Shown: piece by piece, positions 40,343 to 46,286 of the stretch
Layout: the number at the start of each line of letters is the position of its first letter
Numbering within the stretch: position 1 is the first letter of the stretch
Virus record (IMG/VR): IMGVR_UViG_3300003322_000810
Location: 1 to 46,286 of that record
Origin: a virus
Direction: 5' to 3' (one strand)
DNA length: 46,286 bases
Notes under the pieces: generated by a model
Told to the model about the DNA's origin: nothing
Database searches by the model: none
The model's input: only the letters and a program-made list of their open reading frames with translations
Position numbers and translations under genes: made by a program

Positions 40343-40632
40343 ATGCCCCCGCGCGGTAATGAGCCGCGCTTTTAGCCTGGAGGTATGTGGTTCTCCGGCT
40401 GTCGTCATGACCAGGGGCGAGAAAGGTTCGGGGCCGTGGATATACCACGATATGCCCGTGGGCTGTAACCCCGAACCAGTGCCGATACATTCGTCGGCGC
40501 GGTGGTTGTCGTTTATCATGATTAGTCAGGTAGGTATCCTCACCCAAGCTCTACAAGGCCCATGACTGCCCGTCCTGCATTGGCACTAATAGCAGGCAAA
40601 CGCAACCCCGCGGGGAGTGCCGCGCATAGTTA
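40343..40632. other. Non-coding region with dense RNA-like structure
   Basis: 290 bases without a convincing gene between the HTH gene and the tRNA-like element. A 9-bp perfect stem (40425-40433 with 40469-40477) encloses two further hairpins, CGTGG/CCACG (40435-40449) and GCCC/GGGC (40454-40463), forming a three-way junction. Nearer 40632 a CCCCGCGGGG palindrome (40605-40614) and paired GGCACT/AGTGCC are seen. Candidates are a structured RNA, an origin region or a leader controlling the primase. Confidence 0.5.
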
Positions 40633-40875
40633 TTATTCGAAGTGATCTGCGCGAACCTGTTTCACGATGTCGATTACCTCAGTAACCTGACTTTCGTTGT
40701 ATAGCTTCGCCGGTTTGCCGAAGGGCTTGCCGTTTGCGGTCAATGGCTGCGGGCCGTCTTTGGTCTCGACCTTGAAGAATCGCAGGATGACGCGGGTCTC
40801 CTCGACGGACACACCGAGTATCTCGGCAGCGTCGGCGGATCGGATGTAGCCTGCGGGTAACGTAGTTTCAGACAT
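40633..40875 (-). CDS. Helix-turn-helix protein
   Basis: 80 residues. YIRSADAAEILGVSVEETRVIL is a helix-turn-helix of the MerR/excisionase kind; the middle (PLTANGKPFGKPAKLYNESQV) resembles the wing. Strong AGGAGG in a leader shared with the reverse mini-operon at 9585. Likely a regulator or replication accessory protein near RecT. Confidence 0.65.
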   Translation of the reverse strand: MSETTLPAGYIRSADAAEILGVSVEETRVILRFFKVETKDGPQPLTANGKPFGKPAKLYNESQVTEVIDIVKQVRADHFE

Positions 40876-40877
40876 GG

Positions 40878-40900
40878 TTTGTGCGCCTCCTTAGCGCTTT
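40878..40900 (-). promoter_or_regulatory. Repeated ribosome-binding leader, copy 2
   Basis: The counterpart of 9691-9713 (21 of 23 identical), directly upstream of the HTH gene start. Minus strand reads AGCGCT, A, then AGGAGGCGCACA. Confidence 0.55.
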
Positions 40901-40906
40901 TCGGAA

Positions 40907-41752
40907 TCAGAATATATCCATCTGGCCGTCGCCTGTGGATCCGGCCTCGGGTTGCTCGGTGACCTGCTCGTGCTCGATGATTTCGGCTTGCTTCATCTGC
41001 ACGGCTTCTTTGATTTCGGAGGGCTCGGTACCCTTCTGATTGACCGGGGCATCGGTTTCTTGGCTCAGCTCGTCGTCGAGTTCGACCGCCTTTTGGACCT
41101 TCGGGCCGAGGTAGACCGATTTCAACAGGGCCTTGAGGACGGTTTTTTCCGCCATGCCGTTGAAATTGGTATTCCAGGCCGATTTCCCGCTCGACAGGCC
41201 CTTGGCGTATTTTTGCTTATGGGCTTCGATCTGCGATTTGTCCATGTATTTGATGACGCAGCGATACGATCCCGCCATAACAAGGGCTGCGAAATACGCG
41301 ACGGGCTCTCCACGGGCAGATAGTGCCGGCGAGAACTCGTACTCGTCGCCGCGACTTGTCTTTTTGATGGTAAGCACGTCTTTGGCGTATACGGTCTCAG
41401 CATGGATGAAGTCGACTTTACCGGTCTCGTGAGCCAAATCGATGATGCCGTTTTTCATGGGCCAGTACTCGACCTTTCCGTTGATCGGAACCAGGGCGGC
41501 TTTGCCCTCTTGGGGATTAAGGCTGAGGCCGGTCGATGCTGCGCGCTGCAATGCCCGCATGAGGCTGATTTTTCCCGCGTCGGTTGTGAGGCACGCACGG
41601 AGGTCTGGATTTTCCAGAACGCACAGTGCCGCAGTCTTAATGAGGGCCGGCGCTCGCCGGGCATCGTCCATGAAGAATGCGACCTCGTCGGTCCATTTTG
41701 CGAGTGTGCCGCGAACGTCTTTGTCCGTGACGGCGATTGCGTTATCGGGCAT
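40907..41752 (-). CDS. recT: RecT-family single-strand annealing protein
   Basis: 281 residues. The conserved RecT core is visible: LMRALQRAASTGLSLNPQEGKAALVP (residues about 65-90), YFAALVMAGSYRCVIKYMDKSQI, and WNTNFNGMAEKTVLKALLK. The C-terminus is acidic and variable, as usual. It anneals single strands made by the exonuclease encoded upstream (42274-43323). Start overlaps the Nmad5-like gene by 11 bases. Confidence 0.92.
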   Translation of the reverse strand: MPDNAIAVTDKDVRGTLAKWTDEVAFFMDDARRAPALIKTAALCVLENPDLRACLTTDAGKISLMRALQRAASTGLSLNPQEGKAALVPINGKVEYWPMKNGIIDLAHETGKVDFIHAETVYAKDVLTIKKTSRGDEYEFSPALSARGEPVAYFAALVMAGSYRCVIKYMDKSQIEAHKQKYAKGLSSGKSAWNTNFNGMAEKTVLKALLKSVYLGPKVQKAVELDDELSQETDAPVNQKGTEPSEIKEAVQMKQAEIIEHEQVTEQPEAGSTGDGQMDIF

Positions 41753-42257
41753 TCTGAGACCCCTTGATTATGTCGCGCGCCTTGTTGATTGTTTCGATAG
41801 CCACAACCGAATTGCCGACAATTTCCGATTCTTGCGGAACGAGGTCGACCAGTTCGGGCATGACTTCAAGTAATTTCTTTGTCGTCGTGCAGGATGCAAG
41901 TACTTGAGATATGGTTCTTTTTTCTTCTTGCCATGCCTCATTTATAGCGTTGTACTTTGCCGTCAAGTCCTTGTTTTCTTCCAAAGTTCTCGAATAGCCG
42001 TCTTTTGAGCAATACGCCTTTGAAAGCCTTATTTGGGGATTTTGTCCGTTGGTGTTATACATTCTGACTGTCTGTATACTGTAGACGAAGGGGGTAAACC
42101 GTTCAGGAACCTCCGAGTATGGAATATCACCACGACTTTTAAATAGCTTGTCGGCGTAAGCCGTCGCCTCTTTATCGAAAACCGCGAAACGTGGTGTTTG
42201 CAGTTTCTTTTCAATACGTTCGAGAATTCCTTCTCGAATCGAGTTCGTCAATCTCAT
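41742..42257 (-). CDS. Nmad5-like nucleotide-modification-associated protein
   Basis: 171 residues from ATG 42257 with GGAGGT 7 bases upstream (a start at 42293 is less likely). MRLTNSIREGILERI, the FVYSIQTVRMYN segment and the C-terminal pattern recall the family named nucleotide modification associated domain 5. That family is often found with phage DNA-modification genes. No catalytic role is established. It lies between the exonuclease and RecT genes. Confidence 0.6.
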   Translation of the reverse strand: MRLTNSIREGILERIEKKLQTPRFAVFDKEATAYADKLFKSRGDIPYSEVPERFTPFVYSIQTVRMYNTNGQNPQIRLSKAYCSKDGYSRTLEENKDLTAKYNAINEAWQEEKRTISQVLASCTTTKKLLEVMPELVDLVPQESEIVGNSVVAIETINKARDIIKGSQNAR

Positions 42258-42273
42258 TTCCAGCACCTCCATG

Positions 42274-43323
42274 CTATCGAAACGTTTTCCCATTCCACGT
42301 GGCCAATTTACGGCCGTCGGAACTTAAGATGATTGTCTTCTCTCGCGAGTCGTCGTCGACCTGCGCGTCTTGTGCCCGCGCCCAGTTTAGGATATCAACC
42401 TTGAGTTGGTCTTTGCGTTTGGACAGCGGTCCTTTGCCACCTATTTCGTCGGTTATGGCGTTTCGCTCGGCTATCCATGCCGCTATTTGATCGGTCGCGA
42501 TTAGCGTGCCAACCGGTGCCGGGAATGCTCGGGCGACGTCCTCGGGTGTCTCAGGACTTGGCTCGGCATCACCCTCGATATGGTCGCGCCAGAACTTTCG
42601 GTATGACTCAAGCATGGCCTCTTGGGCGGAAATGTCGGCGGGGATGATGTATTGGTGGAAGAAGCCCATTTGAGAAAGAATGCGCGCCCAATCGTAAGTA
42701 GTAGACAGAAATTGCCATTCATCGTCAACTCTTCTATTGAGACACCATTCTTCGGTTTGATCTGTCGGGCCATGGCTCAGATGACCAAGTATTATTCCCG
42801 ATTCCTCCCACCGATCGGGCATCTCCGGAAACACCAAGACGCTCAAAATCGTTTGCTCCGCGCCTGATACCAGCATGTCATGCTGCGCCTGTATGGCGTA
42901 TGACTGTGGCACCGCGGCGGTTCCCGGTTCGCCCCATTTGTTGCGGAATGAGATGGCGTTTGTGGTTTTGCCGTTGTGGAGTTTTGTGGGATAGCCCTCG
43001 TCTGATTCGACGGAAAATGCGCCATCAATATGAGCGGTCAGTGACGCGCCCTCCATTGGAGATTGATAGAAGTGTTCGCGACCTACGATTGACTGTCCAC
43101 TTTTCTGCTCCGCAAGGTGAATCACCGCGTCCTCGAAGGCCAGTCCCCAGCGCGTTGAGGCATTGCCCTCGAATACAGGCATTATGTACCCGCGTTTGGC
43201 GTTAAAACCGGGCTCGCGCTCCTCTTTGATCTGTTGCCAGACCTCGAAGCGGCTTACGAACTCGGAGAGGCCGAGGACCGCGGCGGCTCGGGAGCCGGAG
43301 ATGCCCTTCGGTTGACTACCCAC
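42274..43323 (-). CDS. YqaJ-like recombination exonuclease
   Basis: 349 residues. The opening GISGSRAAAVLGLSEFVS, the helix GLAFEDAVIH (metal-binding Glu), TAHIDGAF (Asp) and the QSYAIQAQHDM helix are typical of YqaJ nucleases, which resect double-strand ends for RecT. The usual E-x-K motif reads NGK here (in KLHNGKTTNA), so the second acidic ligand may be missing or moved. Upstream and coupled to the Nmad5 and RecT genes. Confidence 0.85.
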   Translation of the reverse strand: MGSQPKGISGSRAAAVLGLSEFVSRFEVWQQIKEEREPGFNAKRGYIMPVFEGNASTRWGLAFEDAVIHLAEQKSGQSIVGREHFYQSPMEGASLTAHIDGAFSVESDEGYPTKLHNGKTTNAISFRNKWGEPGTAAVPQSYAIQAQHDMLVSGAEQTILSVLVFPEMPDRWEESGIILGHLSHGPTDQTEEWCLNRRVDDEWQFLSTTYDWARILSQMGFFHQYIIPADISAQEAMLESYRKFWRDHIEGDAEPSPETPEDVARAFPAPVGTLIATDQIAAWIAERNAITDEIGGKGPLSKRKDQLKVDILNWARAQDAQVDDDSREKTIILSSDGRKLATWNGKTFR

Positions 43324-43636
43324 GATTTATCTCCCTGAAAGAATTGAAGTGAAGGTATTGTTCCGCATGATTCATTTTTTCAAGCTTCGCGTTATGAATT
43401 CGTGATGCCCAAAAATCGTCGTTATGAATGCATAATTCAATAATGGCAGAAAGGTCTCCGATTTCCCCTTCCAACAATCGTCGGTTTGTTGTTTCTTCGG
43501 GATCAAACGGGTGATGGCTATCATACCCGTGCCGAAGAACTTTTGTGGCTGCCTGAATTATTTCACCGCATTCCTCAATCAAAAGTGCCAGTCTTTCAGA
43601 TTGGGCGGCATTTAGGCCGTTCGTAAATCCACTCAT
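43316..43636 (-). CDS. MazG-like nucleotide pyrophosphohydrolase
   Basis: 106 residues. LALLIEECGEIIQAATKV contains the EExxE metal site (Glu21, Glu22, Glu25) and EGEIGDLSAIIEL the second ExxD motif, as in the MazG/all-alpha NTP pyrophosphatase fold. It may cleave dNTPs or ppGpp-like nucleotides to favour phage replication. Overlaps both neighbours. Confidence 0.8.
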   Translation of the reverse strand: MSGFTNGLNAAQSERLALLIEECGEIIQAATKVLRHGYDSHHPFDPEETTNRRLLEGEIGDLSAIIELCIHNDDFWASRIHNAKLEKMNHAEQYLHFNSFREINRG

Positions 43637-43923
43637 GATTTCACCCGACCCGCACAGCGCTCAATCAGCCCGATTGCCGTATTCAGGTCGTACAGCAATC
43701 CTTGATCCGCGCCGCGTTGCTCGCATGCCCACTCGTAGACATCTCGGAGCGATCGCTCGACGGTGGTGAGGAGTAGGCTTGGTTGTTGATTTTTAAGCCA
43801 AGTTTCTTCAACCCATGTTTTCTGACCTGTTTCAATCTGCCGCATGGCGCGGTCGATCATGGGAGTATTCGATAAATCGCGATTCGGGTCAAACGCCCGA
43901 ACTATTTCTATGTTTTCAGCCAT
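43633..43923 (-). CDS. Hypothetical protein
   Basis: 96 residues, helical, acidic, no recognised family (LLLTTVERSLRDVYEWACEQ). ATG at 43923 with AAGGAG upstream; the tRNA-Tyr gene ends 19 bases before it. Confidence 0.5.
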   Translation of the reverse strand: MAENIEIVRAFDPNRDLSNTPMIDRAMRQIETGQKTWVEETWLKNQQPSLLLTTVERSLRDVYEWACEQRGADQGLLYDLNTAIGLIERCAGRVKS

Positions 43924-43941
43924 ACAAGCTCCTTTTCGAAC

Positions 43942-44022
43942 TGGATGGTGTAGGATTTGAACCCGCTAACCCGTGAGGGGCCTGATCTACAATCAGGTGC
44001 ATTACCACTCTGCCAACCATCC
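43942..44022 (-). tRNA. tRNA-Tyr(GTA)
   Basis: 81 bases on the minus strand. Acceptor GGATGGT/ACCATCC is a perfect 7-bp match. Anticodon arm CCTGA-TTGTAGA-TCAGG reads GTA. A long variable arm (CCCC/GGG) as in bacterial class II tRNA-Tyr is present. T arm GCGGG-TTCAAAT-CCTAC has one mismatch and one wobble. Discriminator A; CCA not encoded. Confidence 0.85.
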
Positions 44023-44028
44023 AAGAAA

Positions 44029-44083
44029 GCGTACCGGCGGGTGACTTGCACCTACTGTAAAATGTTTTTTCATTCCGGTACGC
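44029..44083. other. Three-way-junction element beside tRNA-Tyr
   Basis: A perfect 9-bp stem GCGTACCGG/CCGGTACGC (44029-44037 with 44075-44083) encloses GGTG/CACC (44040-44052) and AATG-TTTTTT-CATT (44061-44074). The layout is like 40425-40477, with no sequence similarity. On the minus strand it lies 6 bases before the tRNA. Possibly a processing signal. The rest of 44084-44210 holds further weak hairpins (for example CCTTGT near 44128 with ACAAGG near 44190) and no gene. Confidence 0.45.
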
Positions 44084-44210
44084 AGTGACGGGCCAAGGCG
44101 CAAGCGCTCATGAACCCCTTGTCAAGCCTTTTTCCACACCCAAACCGACGGGTTACGTCGCTATTTCAGGCCGCAAGTCAACAAGGACTTTACCTCGCGT
44201 TTATTGGATT

Positions 44211-44513
44211 TTATGCTTCTGTTTCGCCCTCCGGACGGGGATCCGGTTGCGGAAACTCGGAGATATTGGACGGCACCACGGGCCCGATAGCCGGCTTCGG
44301 CGCGATACTCGCCAGATACTCCTGGTGCTTCCGATCGGCTCCGACAAGCACCGCATGAAACTTCCGGAAATCGTCCGCGAGCCCGTTTATCGGGTGCTCA
44401 CTCGTCTGGAAGTGGATAAGCTCAAGGGTCTCGATCTGCGCACGCATCTGCATGAGCGCCTGACCGATGATTTGAGCCTCTTGCTGTTTGACGTTGTCTG
44501 TCAGTTGGGACAC
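44211..44513 (-). CDS. Hypothetical protein
   Basis: 100 residues from GTG 44513 with AGGAGGT 3-4 bases upstream. N-terminal coiled coil (LTDNVKQQEAQIIGQALMQM), Pro-rich acidic tail. No family recognised. Confidence 0.55.
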   Translation of the reverse strand: MSQLTDNVKQQEAQIIGQALMQMRAQIETLELIHFQTSEHPINGLADDFRKFHAVLVGADRKHQEYLASIAPKPAIGPVVPSNISEFPQPDPRPEGETEA

Positions 44514-44521
44514 GGTACCTC

Positions 44522-44608
44522 CTATAGTCCGTCTTTAGGGGATTCGGTTTCCGAATTAATGGGTAATTGGACTATGGACTCGACCGGTCTCGATTCCGTT
44601 TCGGTCAT
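44522..44608 (-). CDS. Possible 28-residue peptide
   Basis: ATG 44608 to TAG 44522, acidic, Ser/Glu-rich (MTETESRPVESIVQLPINSE). No good ribosome site; it lies in a region with an inverted repeat, so it may be non-coding. Confidence 0.25.
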   Translation of the reverse strand: MTETESRPVESIVQLPINSETESPKDGL

Positions 44609-44627
44609 ACGTCACTATCCAATTACC
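44562..44627. promoter_or_regulatory. Inverted repeat, candidate operator or RNA stem
   Basis: GGTAATTGGA (44562-44571) and TCCAATTACC (44618-44627) are perfect 10-bp arms 46 bases apart. GACCGGTC (44582-44589) lies between them. Position is upstream of the 44211-44513 gene. Confidence 0.4.
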
Positions 44628-44658
44628 TTCTCTTCGTTCGATTTCACATCACCTACCT

Positions 44659-44958
44659 TTATCGCAAATCCTCGATTTCTTGTTCTCTCATACTCAGCAA
44701 CCACGGCATAAAATGCTCGCAGCCACCAGGGCCGATGTCGGTGTCAACCAACTCGGTTACATGCACAAACTCTTGTGTCGGGTCGGTTGACTGTCGCCAG
44801 AATCGGGCGCAACCGGTTCGGAGCATACACGGCTCGGTGGTTGTGCCGCCCATGCATGCCTTGTCGTCGCGGGTAAACGCCTCTTGCTTGTAGTTGTGAA
44901 AGACCTCGGCTTGTACCCGCTCGCCAATACCTGAGTCTACGGAGGTTCCGCGGATCAT
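44659..44958 (-). CDS. Hypothetical Cys-containing protein
   Basis: 99 residues with five Cys in the middle (KACMGGTTTEPCMLRTGC and others), possibly metal-binding. No family recognised. Overlaps the upstream gene by 4 bases. Confidence 0.55.
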   Translation of the reverse strand: MIRGTSVDSGIGERVQAEVFHNYKQEAFTRDDKACMGGTTTEPCMLRTGCARFWRQSTDPTQEFVHVTELVDTDIGPGGCEHFMPWLLSMREQEIEDLR

Positions 44959-45146
44959 TCAATCCACTCTATACAATCGGGGGTTTGACATTTCCCACGT
45001 GTATGACCGTTCGATGGCGCGCGAGACCATGCGATTATACTTTCACAGCATGGACACTTAACGAATCCAGAGTTTTCAGTTATGGGCTTCTTCTTTATTT
45101 CGACAATGATGGCAAATAGGTCCTTAAAATTTATATCATCACTCAC
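44955..45146 (-). CDS. Small zinc-finger protein
   Basis: 63 residues: acidic N-terminal helix, then CPCC and a second CxxxxxC pair (GKCQTPDCIEW), a plausible zinc finger. Overlaps the next gene by 1 base. Function unknown. Confidence 0.55.
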   Translation of the reverse strand: MSDDINFKDLFAIIVEIKKKPITENSGFVKCPCCESIIAWSRAPSNGHTRGKCQTPDCIEWIE

Positions 45147-45388
45147 TAAAATACCCCTCCGTGATGGATGCGCACCACCGCATCCCGGCCAGCGCCGTCA
45201 ATCGTAATCCAGGTTTCTGAATCCAGCAAGACGGTTTCGCGTGGAATTACTCGCGATTCCGCGGACTCGTACTTCTGGCGCTCTGACTCGGCAAACGCGG
45301 CGACAAACATGAATATCAGTGCGAAAGTGATCGCAATTGATAGCCAGAATCGGCGCTCGAATGTTTCGTTGCGGTAGTGATAGGTCAC
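45146..45388 (-). CDS. Membrane protein with one helix
   Basis: 80 residues; hydrophobic helix at about 15-33 (WLSIAITFALIFMFVAAF), followed by a Glu/Arg-rich outer or inner domain with strands (SETWITIDGAGRDAVVRIH). Coupled to its neighbours. Function unknown. Confidence 0.55.
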   Translation of the reverse strand: MTYHYRNETFERRFWLSIAITFALIFMFVAAFAESERQKYESAESRVIPRETVLLDSETWITIDGAGRDAVVRIHHGGVF

Positions 45389-45837
45389 TCGAGTAGCCCG
45401 CGTATTTTCCCCGAACGATAAGCATCCTCAATTTGAGGCACAAATCGCTCGGCAAATGTCTCCCCACTTGGCAAAACAAACTGAGCAAGGAATTCCTCTT
45501 CAAACGTCACAATGCCAGTCGCGACGGCTTCGAGTTTTGCTTTTATGACAAGACACAAGGCGCGCCACAGTCGACGGCATTCTTGCTCATAGGCCGATTC
45601 AACCGATTGATTAGACCGAATTTTTCCTGTTGCCGTTCGTTTTATGGATTCAACCTTCGGCATCAGTAAAACGAATTTTACTTGCTTTCTGTTTATCTGA
45701 AATACAACAATGGCCTTTTCTGAGTTCACCATATAGCCGAACTCAGTCGCACCATGCTTAGCAAGGTTTTTCTCGATTTCGGACTTTGATCGATCGATTG
45801 AAACGACTGTATCCTCGGCGTATTTTCTGGTGCTCAT
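45385..45837 (-). CDS. Conserved phage early protein of unknown function
   Basis: 150 residues starting MSTRKYAEDTVVSIDRSKSE. Proteins with this opening (RYAEDTSVSVEKSRAEIE-like) recur in many phages and plasmids without known role. The middle has strands (IVVFQINRKQVKFVLLMPKV), the rest helices ending with YRSGKIRGLLE. Overlaps the RHH gene. Confidence 0.65.
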   Translation of the reverse strand: MSTRKYAEDTVVSIDRSKSEIEKNLAKHGATEFGYMVNSEKAIVVFQINRKQVKFVLLMPKVESIKRTATGKIRSNQSVESAYEQECRRLWRALCLVIKAKLEAVATGIVTFEEEFLAQFVLPSGETFAERFVPQIEDAYRSGKIRGLLE

Positions 45838-46010
45838 TCTATTTCCGCCTCATCAACCGGATCGGACGGCGCTACACCGTTCTGTCGATGATATGCCTCC
45901 ATGGCGCGTTTGATGATCTCGCCTTGGGGTACGCGCTTATCCAACGCTTCCTCGATGATGTCCTCGACCACACTCTGTTCTATGGCAAAAGCCCTGGTTA
46001 CTTTCAACAT
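45834..46010 (-). CDS. Early ribbon-helix-helix-like regulator, first leftward gene
   Basis: 58 residues from ATG 46010. LKVTRAFAIEQSVVEDIIEE and VPQGEIIKRAMEAYHRQNG read as strand-helix-helix of the RHH class. The frame stays open to an ATG at 46112, but that extension lacks RHH character and spans a promoter. The ATG sits at the predicted transcription start, so the first message of the early region may be leaderless. Confidence 0.65.
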   Translation of the reverse strand: MLKVTRAFAIEQSVVEDIIEEALDKRVPQGEIIKRAMEAYHRQNGVAPSDPVDEAEIE

Positions 46011-46016
46011 GCCTTG

Positions 46017-46046
46017 AGTGTAAGGCTTGTAATACATGCATGTCAA
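46017..46046 (-). promoter_or_regulatory. Early leftward promoter, predicted leaderless
   Basis: Minus strand: TTGACA (46046-46041), 18 bases, TACACT (46022-46017), 6 bases, ATG (46010). A further TATAAT (46135-46130) without a -35 box lies upstream. Confidence 0.6.
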
Positions 46047-46186
46047 GCACAAATCGGAAAAAATCGAAAATCGACCGGAAACGCCTATAATTATTATCTT
46101 TCCATTTTCCATTATTTTTCACTTTATTCATTATACAGCATGAGTTTAACCCTCGCGTTATATCGTTATTTTTTTCCGCGGGGGAT

Positions 46187-46286
46187 AGACACAGGAAGAT
46201 ACACAGGGTAATACCCATACAGGTATACAGTACATGCACATACAGTTACATAGTAGTAGTAGTAGTAGTAGTAAATAGTAGTAGTA
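46187..46286. repeat. Short direct repeats and a TAG microsatellite at the right end
   Basis: AxACAxAG-type motifs stand at 46187, 46199, 46217, 46225 and 46240. The last 36 bases are TAG repeats with one interruption (46251-46286). GGTATACAG occurs here (46222-46230) and near the left end (142-150). The rest of 46047-46186 holds only AT-rich sequence and a TATAAT. The repeats could be packaging-site (small terminase) or origin sequences; the TAG run could also be a contig-end artefact. Confidence 0.45.

Noticed and set aside
40322-40519. A 65-codon minus-strand frame upstream of the tRNA-like element
   Set aside because: It overlaps the three-way-junction structure and the acceptor of the tRNA-like element and lacks a ribosome site.
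46011-46112. N-terminal extension of the first early regulator to ATG 46112
   Set aside because: The added residues do not fit the RHH fold, and the segment contains a TTGACA promoter whose predicted start is the internal ATG.
1-46286. CRISPR array, integrase, insertion sequence or rRNA
   Set aside because: No regularly spaced repeats, no tyrosine or serine recombinase, no transposase and no rRNA-like sequence were seen.

Overview
The window looks like an essentially complete genome, or nearly so, of a tailed bacteriophage with a contractile tail. The head genes are of the lambda type: GpA-like large terminase, lambda-type portal, S49 protease with a scaffold tail, D-like decoration protein and E-like major capsid protein. 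The tail genes follow phage Mu: sheath, tube, frameshifted chaperone, tape measure, gpN, gpP, gp45, gp46, gp47 and gp48 analogues, then fibres. No integrase, excision module or CI-like repressor was recognised, so a virulent life style is likelier but not proven. The host is a bacterium that uses AGGAGG-type ribosome binding sites. A DUF261-like protein (8145-8543) weakly recalls spirochaete phages; nothing else fixes the host.

Layout. 155-4295: packaging operon, consisting of a GIY-YIG homing endonuclease, small terminase, a J-domain protein and large terminase. 4296-4497: a small reverse-strand RNA cassette. 4498-6623: connector and portal. 6620-9382: small membrane proteins and a lysis module (holin-like proteins, DUF261-like putative peptidase, two spanin-like genes in overlapping frames), unusually placed inside the head cluster. 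9382-9772: a complete reverse-strand mini-operon of two small genes. 9839-16015: protease/scaffold, capsid and head completion genes. 16016-29760: tail genes, with an initiator-like tRNA at 18006. From 29755 to 46046 almost everything is on the minus strand: small regulators and membrane proteins, a transglutaminase-like lipoprotein, a SF2 helicase, a second GIY-YIG endonuclease, a DNA methyltransferase, a primase-helicase, RecT, an Nmad5-like protein, a YqaJ-like exonuclease, a MazG-like protein, tRNA-Tyr and small early genes. A VRR-NUC nuclease (32042-32431, plus strand) is the exception.

How it works together. The minus operon should supply replication (primase-helicase, helicase), recombination (YqaJ plus RecT), and DNA modification and nucleotide control early in infection. 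The plus operons build and package the particle and lyse the cell. The most striking signal is regulatory. Six genes that start transcription units (190, 9839, 23711, 32042, 35320, 46010) have a -10 box 5 or 6 bases before the start codon and no usable Shine-Dalgarno, which predicts leaderless mRNAs. Two other reverse units share a nearly identical 25-base promoter/operator, and two genes share a 23-base ribosome-binding leader.

Other points worth checking are a phage tRNA with initiator hallmarks, a 140-nt tRNA-like element with an enlarged anticodon arm in front of the primase, an RBS containing a GNRA hairpin, and AT-rich conversion-like tracts next to both homing endonucleases. All calls come from reading the sequence and from family knowledge; no database search was run.
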